From assembly GCA_903925435.1 (NCBI GenBank), contig CAIYFF010000274.1, forward strand, positions 1-11,277: a stretch of DNA of 11,277 bases. The letters are read 5' to 3'. The notes beneath the pieces were generated by a model, which saw only the letters and a list, made by a program, of their open reading frames with translations, made no database searches and was not told where the DNA came from. Below are positions 1 through 6,918 of the stretch, one piece after another. A program made the position numbers and the translations under genes. The first letter of the stretch is position 1, and every line of letters begins with the position of its first letter. This stretch comes from an uncultured Planctomycetota bacterium (GTDB taxonomy: Bacteria > Planctomycetota > UBA1135 > UBA2386).

Positions 1-941
1 ACAAAGCCGTCGACCAGCATCGGCGCCGTGCGGCTTGCGAGTTCGGCGAACAGGCGGTCTACGTCGACGCGCGCTTCGTCGCGCAACTCGGGCTTCTCGG
101 CGTGCAGCGAGCTCACGATCTCGCCGGTCCGCAGGATCTTGCCGGTCGGCACCTCGAGCACCGTGTAGCGCAGCGCAAACTGATGGCCGCCGGTCACGGA
201 CCAGCCTGGCACGCTCATCGAACGCGCATCGAGGCGAGCGTCGGCCTCGACGATCTCGCCGAGCAGCAGGTAGTCGGCGACGAGGCGCTGCTGCAGTCGC
301 GCGAGGTCCTTCGACGCGGAGTCGCCTTGCTTGATGCGCGCCAACTCCTGGTCTGCGAGCGCGAGGTCCTCGCGATCGAGCACGGTGAACACGCCGCTTT
401 GCACGAGCTGCGTCTTTGCCGCCGTGCGCAACTGCTGCGCGAGCGGCGCGAGGTCGAGCGATTCGTCCATCGCCTTGCCATCGCGAACGATGCGCAGCTT
501 GCCCTGCGCGCTGCGCATCGGCAGCACGACGACGGAGAACGGCTCCCGTTGCGCCTTGCTCGGATCAAACTTCGCGACCTTGGCCTCGATGCGCACGCGA
601 ACCTGATCGTCTTCCTTCTGGCGGCTCGTCACCGAGTAGGACTCGACCACGCCCTTGGTCGCAGTCGTGATGCGTTCCTTCTGCTCGTTCTCTTCGCTGC
701 TCGCCGAGATCGCCCAGTGCACGTTTGCGTGCATCAACTCCATGCGCTTCTTCGAAGTGCGATCTTCGTTGGTCGCGCCGACCGTTTGGCGGATCGCTTC
801 GAGCAGCGCGTTCTCGATCGCAAGCGGCTCCGTCTTGCCGACTCCTTCCACTGCGATGGACTGCGCGGACAGTGTCGCGGCAAGCGTGAGGAATGCGGCT
901 AGCGTCGAGGCGTGAAACGGGCGGCTAGTGGTCAGGTGCAT
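1..941 (-). CDS. Exported FlgT/CsgG-like protein, 3' end cut off by window edge
   Basis: This minus-strand reading frame is open from ATG at 941 to the window edge, giving 313 residues with no stop. Residues 1-27 look like a Sec signal peptide (basic start, hydrophobic core, cleavage near SAQ). Residues 28-125 resemble the N-terminal part of FlgT-like proteins: an EGVGKTEPLAIENALLEAI stretch (32-50), then a GVVESYSV turn (97-104) and a VRVRIEAKV strand (114-122). Residues 136-230 resemble the CsgG/LpoB-type fold: strand FSVVVLPM (135-142), FTVLDREDLA (185-194) and a VADYLLLGEI strand (221-230). Family knowledge points to an envelope or periplasmic assembly role, but no specific partner is visible. 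The start is supported by a good Shine-Dalgarno AAGGA just upstream (946-950 on the plus strand). The gene lies 49 bp after the MFS gene, beyond a strong hairpin, so it may be differently expressed. Gene existence is very likely; the family call is moderate. Confidence 0.8.
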   Translation of the reverse strand, partial: MHLTTSRPFHASTLAAFLTLAATLSAQSIAVEGVGKTEPLAIENALLEAIRQTVGATNEDRTSKKRMELMHANVHWAISASSEENEQKERITTATKGVVESYSVTSRQKEDDQVRVRIEAKVAKFDPSKAQREPFSVVVLPMRSAQGKLRIVRDGKAMDESLDLAPLAQQLRTAAKTQLVQSGVFTVLDREDLALADQELARIKQGDSASKDLARLQQRLVADYLLLGEIVEADARLDARSMSVPGWSVTGGHQFALRYTVLEVPTGKILRTGEIVSSLHAEKPELRDEARVDVDRLFAELASRTAPMLVDGF

Positions 942-944
942 GGC

Positions 945-951
945 GTCCTTC
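945..951 (-). promoter_or_regulatory. Ribosome binding site for the FlgT/CsgG-like gene
   Basis: On the minus strand GGAAGGA precedes the ATG at 941 with about 3-4 bases between. It is among the best Shine-Dalgarno matches in the window and fixes the start of a gene whose other end is missing. Confidence 0.5.
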
Positions 952-962
952 CGAGAAGGCGC

Positions 963-990
963 GGCACGCTACGCGCATGCGCGCCGTGCC
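963..990 (-). terminator. Strong intercistronic hairpin after the MFS stop codon
   Basis: Outer arms GGCACG (963-968) and CGTGCC (985-990) are perfect complements. They enclose a 12-base perfect palindrome CGCGCATGCGCG (972-983). The structure begins at the base directly after the MFS stop codon (991-993) and ends about 20 bases before the next start. No T-tract follows on the minus strand, so it is not a textbook intrinsic terminator. It could be a U-less or partial terminator, a transcript-processing or stability element, or a protein-binding palindrome. Confidence 0.5.
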
Positions 991-2355
991 TCAATGCGTA
1001 GCTGTCGGCTTGGCGGCTTGAGCAAGGCCTCTGCCGAGCAGGATCGTCGCGAACACGAGCGCGGCCCCGACGTAGAACGGCACTTCGACGCCGAGGCGGT
1101 CGAACGCAAAGCCGTAGAACAGCGGGCCGATGATGCGCGCGGCGCCGCCATACGTCTGCTGCAGCCCCATGTAGAGCCCGCGCTCGTCCTTGTGGATCAC
1201 GCGCGACAACAGCGAAGTGACGCACGGGAAGGTGAATGCGGTGCCGAGCGGCAGCAACGCCACCGCGATTGCGAGCGAGCCGAGGCCTTGCGCGAGCGGG
1301 ATCGCGAGGATGCCGCACGCGAGCGTGACGAGGCCGATGCGCGATAGCCGCGCTTCGCCGAGGCGATCGACCATGCGGCCCAAGACCAGCGTGCGCGTGA
1401 ACACCGCGATTGCGCCGATGTACATGTAGAACCAGCCGATCGTCGTCTCGTCGACGCCAAAGCGGACGCCCAAGAACAACGCGAGCACGCCGGTGATGCC
1501 TTGGAACGCGCCGATTGCGATAGCGTAGGTCAGGATCAGGCGAGAGCTCGGAAGCTGCACCTTGCGGAGCACATCCCACATCGCGTTCTTGGCGCTGACT
1601 TCGCTTCGCTTCGTGCTGCGTTGCGCGTTGGACTCGGAGAGGCAACGCCACGAGAACAGCATGTTGGCGAGGCACAGCACAGCGGCGACGAGGCCCGGCG
1701 CGGCTTCACCGAGGACGAGTGGTGGCTCTACGCCGCCGCTCGTGAGATGCACCTTGCCGAGCGACACCGCGAGCGAGCCGATCACGGGGCCAAACGCGAC
1801 GCCGAGGTTGGTGGCCGCCGAGATCCACCCGAGCGCGCGAGCGCGCTGTTCTGGTGGCACGGTGTCCGCGACGTAGGCCTGGATCACGCCAACTGTGCCG
1901 CCGCCTGCTCCTTGCACGAAGCGCGACAGGATCAGCAGCCACAGCGAGTCCGCGAAGCCGAACACGAGATAGGCGAGCGCCGACGCGAACATCGCGATGA
2001 CGAGCGCGGGCCGTCTGCCGTGGCGGTCGGAGAATCGGCCCCAGATCGGCGACGTCGCCATCTGCGCCACCGTGAACGTCGAGACGACGATGCCCGAAAG
2101 CAGCCCTTCGCGCAGTGTGAAGCCCATGATCTCGATGCCGGAGCCGCAGTGCTTCTGCACGTAGAACGGCAGCAGCGGCACGATCATCAAGAGCCCGACC
2201 ATGTCGAGGAACGCGCTCGCCATCAGCGCGAGCAGGGACTTCGGCACGCGCCTGGCCTCACGCAGCAGCACGAGCACGAGCAGGGATCCGATCGTCCACA
2301 ACGCGGCGCGCGCGGCAGGGGTGGCGAGGGCTGCGTTGATGTCGGTGGTCTGCAT
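991..2355 (-). CDS. MFS (DHA1-type) drug/solute efflux transporter
   Basis: A 454-residue inner-membrane protein of the major facilitator superfamily, most like proton-driven drug antiporters of the TetA/DHA1 group. The canonical first helix is at 41-66. Motif A (GRFSDRHGRR) is at 106-115 in the loop after helix 2; the motif B-like LSRFVQGAGGG is at 143-153; the antiporter motif C-like NLGVAFGPVIG is at 183-193. A degenerate second motif A (GRMVDRLG) at 326-333 marks the second half, after a charged central loop around 240-270. I count 12 core helices plus one extra hydrophobic helix at about 18-32. The substrate cannot be read from sequence. The gene begins 30 bp after the M28 peptidase stop and probably shares its transcript. 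The ATG at 2355 has no clear Shine-Dalgarno. It is the only start that keeps the N-terminal helix intact; a later start near residue 45 would give an ordinary 12-helix protein. Confidence 0.9.
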   Translation of the reverse strand: MQTTDINAALATPAARAALWTIGSLLVLVLLREARRVPKSLLALMASAFLDMVGLLMIVPLLPFYVQKHCGSGIEIMGFTLREGLLSGIVVSTFTVAQMATSPIWGRFSDRHGRRPALVIAMFASALAYLVFGFADSLWLLILSRFVQGAGGGTVGVIQAYVADTVPPEQRARALGWISAATNLGVAFGPVIGSLAVSLGKVHLTSGGVEPPLVLGEAAPGLVAAVLCLANMLFSWRCLSESNAQRSTKRSEVSAKNAMWDVLRKVQLPSSRLILTYAIAIGAFQGITGVLALFLGVRFGVDETTIGWFYMYIGAIAVFTRTLVLGRMVDRLGEARLSRIGLVTLACGILAIPLAQGLGSLAIAVALLPLGTAFTFPCVTSLLSRVIHKDERGLYMGLQQTYGGAARIIGPLFYGFAFDRLGVEVPFYVGAALVFATILLGRGLAQAAKPTATH

Positions 2356-2385
2356 GGCTCGATGACGATGGTTGCGATCGCTGCG

Positions 2386-4059
2386 TCAGCGCCGCGACTC
2401 GAACTCGTCGCCCTTGGTCCAGGTGGGCGCGTCGCCTTGGCAGCACGCGAGCAGGCACTCCAGAACGAACTGCGCGTCCTTCGCGGCGGCGTCGAAGTTC
2501 CACCAATCCGCGACTTCGTCAGCAGGTTGGTGGTAGTGCGTCGCGGTGTAGCTCGCCTTCATGCGCTTGCGGTCCTCTTTGCGATCCACGAAGTCGGAGC
2601 CCGACTTGAAGTACGCAGCCGGCACGCCAATGCGCGCGAAGTTGAGGTGGTCGCTGCGATAGAAGGTCCCGTTCTCCGGGTTGGAGTCAGGCAACACGCG
2701 CACTCCCATCGCGGCGCCGATGCGTTCTGCGAGCGCGGTAAGGCTGCTCTTGCCATGCCCGACGAACTCGATGTCGCGCGTCTCGCCCCAGATGCCGAGG
2801 CCGTCGATGTTGAAGTTCGCGATCGCCTTCTTGCGATCGATGGGCAGGTTGCGCGCGAGCCACTGACTGCCGAGTAGCCCCGATTCCTCCGCGGTGACTG
2901 CGGCGAACAGGATCGAGCGCGCGGGCCGCGGATCCATCTCGGCGCAAACGCGCGCGATCGCAAGCATCGCCGCCACTCCGGTCGCGTTGTCGAGCGCGCC
3001 GTTGTAGATCGCGTCATCGCGCTTCTTGGGCCCGATGCCGAGGTGATCGAAGTGCGCCGTGACGACGACGCATTCCTCGCTGCGCTGCGCATCGCTGCCA
3101 GGCAGCATGCCGAGCACGTTGCCGGACTTCAGTTCGCGCACCGTGTTCTTCGCCGCGAGCGACACCGTGACGCCGAGCGGCACGGGCGCGAACTCGCGCG
3201 ACTCCGCCTTGGCGCGCAACTGGTCGAGGTCGTGGCCTCCGAGTGCGCTGAGCTGCTTTGCTGCGTCTTCGGTGATCCACGAGCGGATCGGCAGGACCGG
3301 TTCGCCGTCGGCGAACGGCAGCCAGAAGTTCTCGCGGCCGTGGTTCGCCTGCTGCACCTGGAACGGATAGCCCGCCGACGCATTCGTGTGGATCAGCAGC
3401 ACGCCGATCGCGCCGCGCCGCGCGGCCTCCTCGAACTTGTAGGTCCAGCGCCCGTAGTAGAGCCGCGTCTTGCCCGCGAACAGCGCAGGGTCCGACGACG
3501 GATCGTCGTTCATGACGAGCAGCACCTTGCCGCGCACGTCGTGGCCCTTCCAGTCGTCCCACTGCTGCTCCTTCGCTTCGATGCCGTAGCCGCAGAACAC
3601 GACTTCGGCGTCCTTCCATTCGGCGCTCTGGGCTGCGCTGCCCGCGACTGCGGTGTAGTCGGTCGGCGCTTCGAAGCTCTTGGTTCCCTTCGCGCCGTTG
3701 GCCGCGAGTTGCTGCGTCACTTCGGTCGTGATGCCGAGCATCGGCACTGGTTGCGTGAACCCGCCGTCCTGGCCCATCGGCAAAAGGGCGAGGCGCTCGA
3801 ACTCGCTCTCGATGTAGGCGCGCGTCACTTCGTCGCCGCGCGATCCCACACCGCGGCCTTCGAACGCATCGCTCGACAACAAACGCACTGGGCCGCGGAT
3901 CTCCGCGGGTTGGATCGCGCGCGGTGCGAGCAGTGGAGGCATCGCCGCCGCGTCTTCGAACACGGTCGTGTGCGCGTGATGCGCGGAGTCCGCGCCATGG
4001 CAGGCAGCGAACACGGCCAACGATGCGATCACCGAGATGGCGATGGGGCGGAGATTCAT
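2386..4059 (-). CDS. M28-family zinc aminopeptidase, lipoprotein, with PA domain
   Basis: A 557-residue secreted metallopeptidase. Residues 1-20 form a signal ending in AVFAAC, so Cys20 is a likely lipidation site, although Phe at -3 is atypical; otherwise it is a plain Sec signal. Residues 140-260 look like the PA (protease-associated) insert found in many M28 aminopeptidases. The catalytic M28 domain follows. Its two-zinc ligands can be read in order: His336 (TAHFDHLG), Asp357 (GALDNATG), Glu391 general base and Glu392 ligand (TAEESGLLGS), Asp419 (NFNIDG), His471 (RSDHLNFA). A YHQPADE motif at 509-515 is typical of the family. It probably trims N-terminal residues from peptides in the periplasm or at the outer membrane. 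The ATG at 4059 overlaps the pepE stop (ATGA), and a GAGG Shine-Dalgarno lies 7 bases upstream inside pepE. A longer open frame extends 199 codons upstream, but it lies over pepE and is not the gene. Confidence 0.95.
   Translation of the reverse strand: MNLRPIAISVIASLAVFAACHGADSAHHAHTTVFEDAAAMPPLLAPRAIQPAEIRGPVRLLSSDAFEGRGVGSRGDEVTRAYIESEFERLALLPMGQDGGFTQPVPMLGITTEVTQQLAANGAKGTKSFEAPTDYTAVAGSAAQSAEWKDAEVVFCGYGIEAKEQQWDDWKGHDVRGKVLLVMNDDPSSDPALFAGKTRLYYGRWTYKFEEAARRGAIGVLLIHTNASAGYPFQVQQANHGRENFWLPFADGEPVLPIRSWITEDAAKQLSALGGHDLDQLRAKAESREFAPVPLGVTVSLAAKNTVRELKSGNVLGMLPGSDAQRSEECVVVTAHFDHLGIGPKKRDDAIYNGALDNATGVAAMLAIARVCAEMDPRPARSILFAAVTAEESGLLGSQWLARNLPIDRKKAIANFNIDGLGIWGETRDIEFVGHGKSSLTALAERIGAAMGVRVLPDSNPENGTFYRSDHLNFARIGVPAAYFKSGSDFVDRKEDRKRMKASYTATHYHQPADEVADWWNFDAAAKDAQFVLECLLACCQGDAPTWTKGDEFESRR
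4056..4059 (-). promoter_or_regulatory. ATGA stop/start overlap coupling pepE to the M28 peptidase
   Basis: On the minus strand the M28 start ATG (4059-4057) and the pepE stop TGA (4058-4056) share bases. A GAGG ribosome binding site lies 7 bases before the ATG. This arrangement usually means re-initiation and matched expression, and it sets the M28 start. Confidence 0.75.
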
Positions 4060-4772
4060 CGGGCAGCCTCGTGTTGCAGCAAGAAGGAGAGATCGGTTGG
4101 CGGCGCAAACTCCCGCGGCGCTGTGCCGCGCGCAAAGAGCCGTGCGTTGGTCGTGCCGCACAGTTGCATCGCATCGCCGCGCACGTGAAGCCAGCAACCT
4201 TCGCGCAGGCCGAGCACTGGCGTCGCGTTCTCTTCGTGGAACTGGCGCAGCCGTTCTTCGCGCGTCTCGCCCATGTGCGTGCTGCTCGGGTCGGCGTCGA
4301 GGTAGTGGGGGTTGATCTGGAACGGCACGAGCCCGAGCGCCGTGAACGAAGCGGGCTGCACGATCGGCATGTCGTTGGTGGTGCGGATCGTTGGCGTCGC
4401 GACGTTGGTGCCAGCGCTGCTGCCGACGTAGGGCATGCCCGCATGCGCGCGCGCAGCGATCGCCGCGAGAGCGCCGGTGCGCTGCAGTCGGTCGAGCAAG
4501 CGGAACGTGTTGCCGCCGCCGACGAACACCGCCTCGGCTGCGCCGATCGCCGCCATCGCGTTGGGCGCGCGATGGATCGACTCGAGGCGAACTCCGAGTT
4601 GCAGAAACGCGGCCGCTGCCTTGTCGGCGTAGGCGTCGTGGTCCGCGAGCGCCCACGGCACGAACAGGATCGAGCGGCGGCCGTCGAGCAGTTCGCGCAA
4701 CGCAGGGCGCACGTGCTCGAGATAGCCGTGCCCGTGCATCGTGGAGTTGGAGATCAACAGCAGTCGGCGCAT
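4056..4772 (-). CDS. pepE: Peptidase E, alpha-aspartyl dipeptidase (family S51)
   Basis: A 238-residue cytoplasmic serine peptidase that hydrolyses dipeptides with N-terminal aspartate. It aligns by eye along its whole length with enterobacterial PepE (about 229 residues). Shared landmarks are LLISNSTMHG (5-14), EAVFVGGGNTFRLL (80-93), PTIRTTNDMPIV (127-138), QINPHY (152-157) and GETREER (168-174). The nucleophile is Ser119 in GSSAG (117-121). Asp134 and His156 occupy the positions of the other Salmonella PepE catalytic residues (Ser120, Asp135, His157), offset by one. No signal peptide is seen. It starts 46 bp after the stop of the thioredoxin-like gene and has no clear Shine-Dalgarno. Its stop overlaps the start of the M28 peptidase, implying translational coupling of a cytosolic dipeptidase with an exported aminopeptidase, which suggests peptide scavenging or turnover. 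Confidence 0.95.
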   Translation of the reverse strand: MRRLLLISNSTMHGHGYLEHVRPALRELLDGRRSILFVPWALADHDAYADKAAAAFLQLGVRLESIHRAPNAMAAIGAAEAVFVGGGNTFRLLDRLQRTGALAAIAARAHAGMPYVGSSAGTNVATPTIRTTNDMPIVQPASFTALGLVPFQINPHYLDADPSSTHMGETREERLRQFHEENATPVLGLREGCWLHVRGDAMQLCGTTNARLFARGTAPREFAPPTDLSFLLQHEAAR

Positions 4773-4818
4773 GGGAGCGTGAGCTTTGGAGCCAGGGTAG
4801 GTGGGCCTGATCGCTTCT

Positions 4819-6828
4819 TCAGTCGAGACGTTGCGCGAGCTCGGTCTTGCCCTGCTCCTTCAACTCGCGTTGCACTCGGCGAAGGATCGCATTGGGCTCG
4901 CGTCCGAGGCCATCCTTGTCGCTCATGCTCGCGGGCCGCAGCGAACGCGCGGCCACAAGTCGATCGACTGCGGCTGCTGCGTCGCCGCGCGCATGCAGCA
5001 GCAACGCGGAGCCCGCGAGTGCGAGCACGCGGAAGTGGTTGGCCGAATCGGCGTAGTCGGCGTTTGTCTGCGCGCTGCGCACGAACGCTGCGTCGCATTC
5101 GTCGTAGGCGGACAGCGCCGCCGCGTTGCGCTTGTCCTTGCTGAGCGTCTCCGCTGCGACGATCGCCGCGTAGCCAACAAACCACGCTGCGGTCGCCTTG
5201 TCGTCGACCAACTCCTCGTAGCCGCGATAGGCGCGCAGCAGGCCCTCTGCGCCACGATCCTGAAGGAGCCGCCGACGCGCTGCGTCGTGCAGTTCGCGCG
5301 ACCACGGGAAGCGCCGCATTGCTGCGCGCAGTTCGTCCTGCGCTTCCTTGCGCGCGCCTGCGAAGGCCAGCAGATCCGCGGTTTCGAGCGCGTCTTGGAC
5401 GGAACCGAGCGGGCTCTGCAGCGCTGCTCCGAGGCCGAACGCAGCTTGCGCGATCTCGGCAGGGACCAGCGCTGGCTTCTTGTCGGCTTCGCCTTCCGGC
5501 GCCGTTGCAGACGCGTAGGCCGCGCGCGCCGCCGATCGGCCCGCGGTGCGCAGCGCTTCGACGAGCAGCGCTTGCGGCATCGACTGCGCCGACTGTTTGG
5601 TCAGCGCTTTGACGAATTCGCGCGCCGGCGCCTGCGCCTGGTCCGCGAGCCCGAGGCTCCAAGACGCAACGCATTGCGCGGCGAGCGCGGTCACCTTGGC
5701 CTCGTCACCAAGCTTGGCCATCGCGCGTTCGGCAGCGCGCTTGCCATCTTCGAGCAAGAGCGGCGCCGTGCTCCCGCCTTCGGGCAACAGCAGCAGCGCG
5801 AGCTCGACGTTGGCCTTCGCAAGCGCGAGCTGCGCGTTTGCGTCGTCGGGGTTCTTCTTCGCGGCGGCCTCCGCTTCATCGAGCGCGCGTTCCAACGCAT
5901 CGCGGTCCGTCGCGTCTGCGACTGCTGCGAACGGGACCTCGGATCGCTTCTGCAGCGCGACTTGCGCAGTCGTCGAGTGGACGACAAAGCGCCGCGCCTC
6001 GTCGTCGGACTCGCCGATGCGCGTGAGTGTGCCGAGCAGCGACGCCGCGAGGTCGTTGTCGTCGCAGCGCGCGAGCGCATCCTGCATGTCGATGCCACAC
6101 TCGGACACGCCGATCGCGGCGAGTGCGTTGACGGCAGCGCGGAACGTCTCCTCGTCGTCGTCGCGCAGCGCGATGCGCAGCATGTCGATCGGGAAGTTGC
6201 CTGCTTGCGCACAGCGCTTCAGCAATTGACGGCGCCCATTGCCGTCTGCGTTGGCAAATAGCGTTTCCAACGCGCGGCGGCTCGCGGCATCCGAACGGCG
6301 CAGCATGTCGTCCGAGTCGATCGGCGGCGGCAGCGCCGTCTGCGCGCCCTTGTTGGCAAGGATCGCGTCGATCGCAGTCTGCATGCTGCTGTCGAGGTAG
6401 CGGTCGAACAGGACCTTGCCCTTTGCGTCCACGCCGACGTGGCGCGGCGCGTAGCGTTCGCCGCCAAACCAGCGCGCGTAGAGCAGCGGCTCTATCTGCT
6501 GGTGCTCGCTGCACGTGCACCCCGGAAAGCGCGGGCACTCGATGCGACGGCCGAGGCTGTCGTAGTCGGCTTCGGTGTGGCGATTTGGCGAAGCGATCAC
6601 GCAGACGTAGCCCTTCGTCAATTCGACGAACGCAGAGTCCAGGTAGGTCGCGTTCGCAAAGCGCTCGCAGAACGGCTCGCCGTCGGCATTGACGCAGACG
6701 AGCAGCGGCTTGCCGGTCGTGCTCTGCACCGCGAGCGCGTCGCCCAGAGTGCGTTGCCATTCGATGCGGGTAGCGCCTGGATCTTGAGGCGACAGCAGCA
6801 GGGACAGCGAGATGGACAGCAGCAGCAT
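4819..6828 (-). CDS. Exported thioredoxin-fold protein with C-terminal helical (TPR-like) repeats
   Basis: A 669-residue protein. Residues 1-14 form a short hydrophobic leader (MLLLSISLSLLLS) followed by PQDPGA, read as a Sec signal. Residues 22-158 resemble a thioredoxin-like domain: TGKPLLVCVNADGEPFCERF (38-57) sits where thioredoxin-family proteins carry the CxxC site, followed by a FVELTKGYVCVIAS strand region (67-80). Only Cys54 of the pair remains, so ordinary disulfide chemistry is unlikely. A second cluster has Cys98, Cys104, Cys106 and His109 (ECPRFPGCTCSEH). Residues 170-300 look like HEAT-type helices. From about 310, alanine- and leucine-rich helix pairs resemble TPRs, for example DDANAQLALAKANVELALLL (328-347). 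Function unknown; similar architectures are familiar to me from planctomycetes. It heads the minus-strand operon. The ATG at 6828 is chosen because upstream codons are not signal-like and lie over the mqnB region; no Shine-Dalgarno is visible. Confidence 0.82.
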   Translation of the reverse strand: MLLLSISLSLLLSPQDPGATRIEWQRTLGDALAVQSTTGKPLLVCVNADGEPFCERFANATYLDSAFVELTKGYVCVIASPNRHTEADYDSLGRRIECPRFPGCTCSEHQQIEPLLYARWFGGERYAPRHVGVDAKGKVLFDRYLDSSMQTAIDAILANKGAQTALPPPIDSDDMLRRSDAASRRALETLFANADGNGRRQLLKRCAQAGNFPIDMLRIALRDDDEETFRAAVNALAAIGVSECGIDMQDALARCDDNDLAASLLGTLTRIGESDDEARRFVVHSTTAQVALQKRSEVPFAAVADATDRDALERALDEAEAAAKKNPDDANAQLALAKANVELALLLLPEGGSTAPLLLEDGKRAAERAMAKLGDEAKVTALAAQCVASWSLGLADQAQAPAREFVKALTKQSAQSMPQALLVEALRTAGRSAARAAYASATAPEGEADKKPALVPAEIAQAAFGLGAALQSPLGSVQDALETADLLAFAGARKEAQDELRAAMRRFPWSRELHDAARRRLLQDRGAEGLLRAYRGYEELVDDKATAAWFVGYAAIVAAETLSKDKRNAAALSAYDECDAAFVRSAQTNADYADSANHFRVLALAGSALLLHARGDAAAAVDRLVAARSLRPASMSDKDGLGREPNAILRRVQRELKEQGKTELAQRLD

Positions 6829-6918
6829 CGACGCAGCGTAGCGGGCGGGCTGCGTTGTTTGCTCGCGGGCCTTGCCTCGATACAACCTCGTGCCGCTGCG
6901 CGTTTGCGGCGACCTACG
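6829..6918. promoter_or_regulatory. Divergent intergenic region with putative back-to-back promoters
   Basis: Ninety bases separate two divergent start codons, so promoters for both operons should lie here. On the plus strand a weak sigma70-like pair can be drawn: TTGCTC (6859-6864), a 16-base spacer and TACAAC (6881-6886), which is 32 bases before the mqnB start. For the minus strand only poor candidates exist, such as TACGCT 9 bases before the ATG. Neither gene has a Shine-Dalgarno in this region. The location is firm; the exact promoter elements are guesses. Confidence 0.4.

Noticed and set aside
102..902. Plus-strand 266-residue open frame at the left edge
   Set aside because: It is the antisense shadow of the exported FlgT/CsgG-like minus-strand gene, which has a signal peptide, a ribosome binding site and recognisable motifs; the plus frame is Arg/Ala-rich with no domain.
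1501..2877. Plus-strand 458-residue open frame opposite the MFS and M28 genes
   Set aside because: Arg/His/Glu-rich low-complexity product spanning two well-supported minus-strand genes and their junction; a GC-driven shadow.
3043..4188. Plus-strand 381-residue open frame opposite the M28 peptidase
   Set aside because: Opposite strand encodes all M28 zinc ligands; this frame shows no family pattern.
4060..4656. N-terminal 199-codon extension of the M28 frame
   Set aside because: It lies over pepE in another frame and is Arg-rich; the signal peptide begins at 4059 with an ATGA overlap and GAGG site.
4801..6261. Plus-strand 486-residue open frame opposite the thioredoxin-like gene
   Set aside because: Arg-rich without motifs, while the minus strand has a signal peptide and a coherent domain order.
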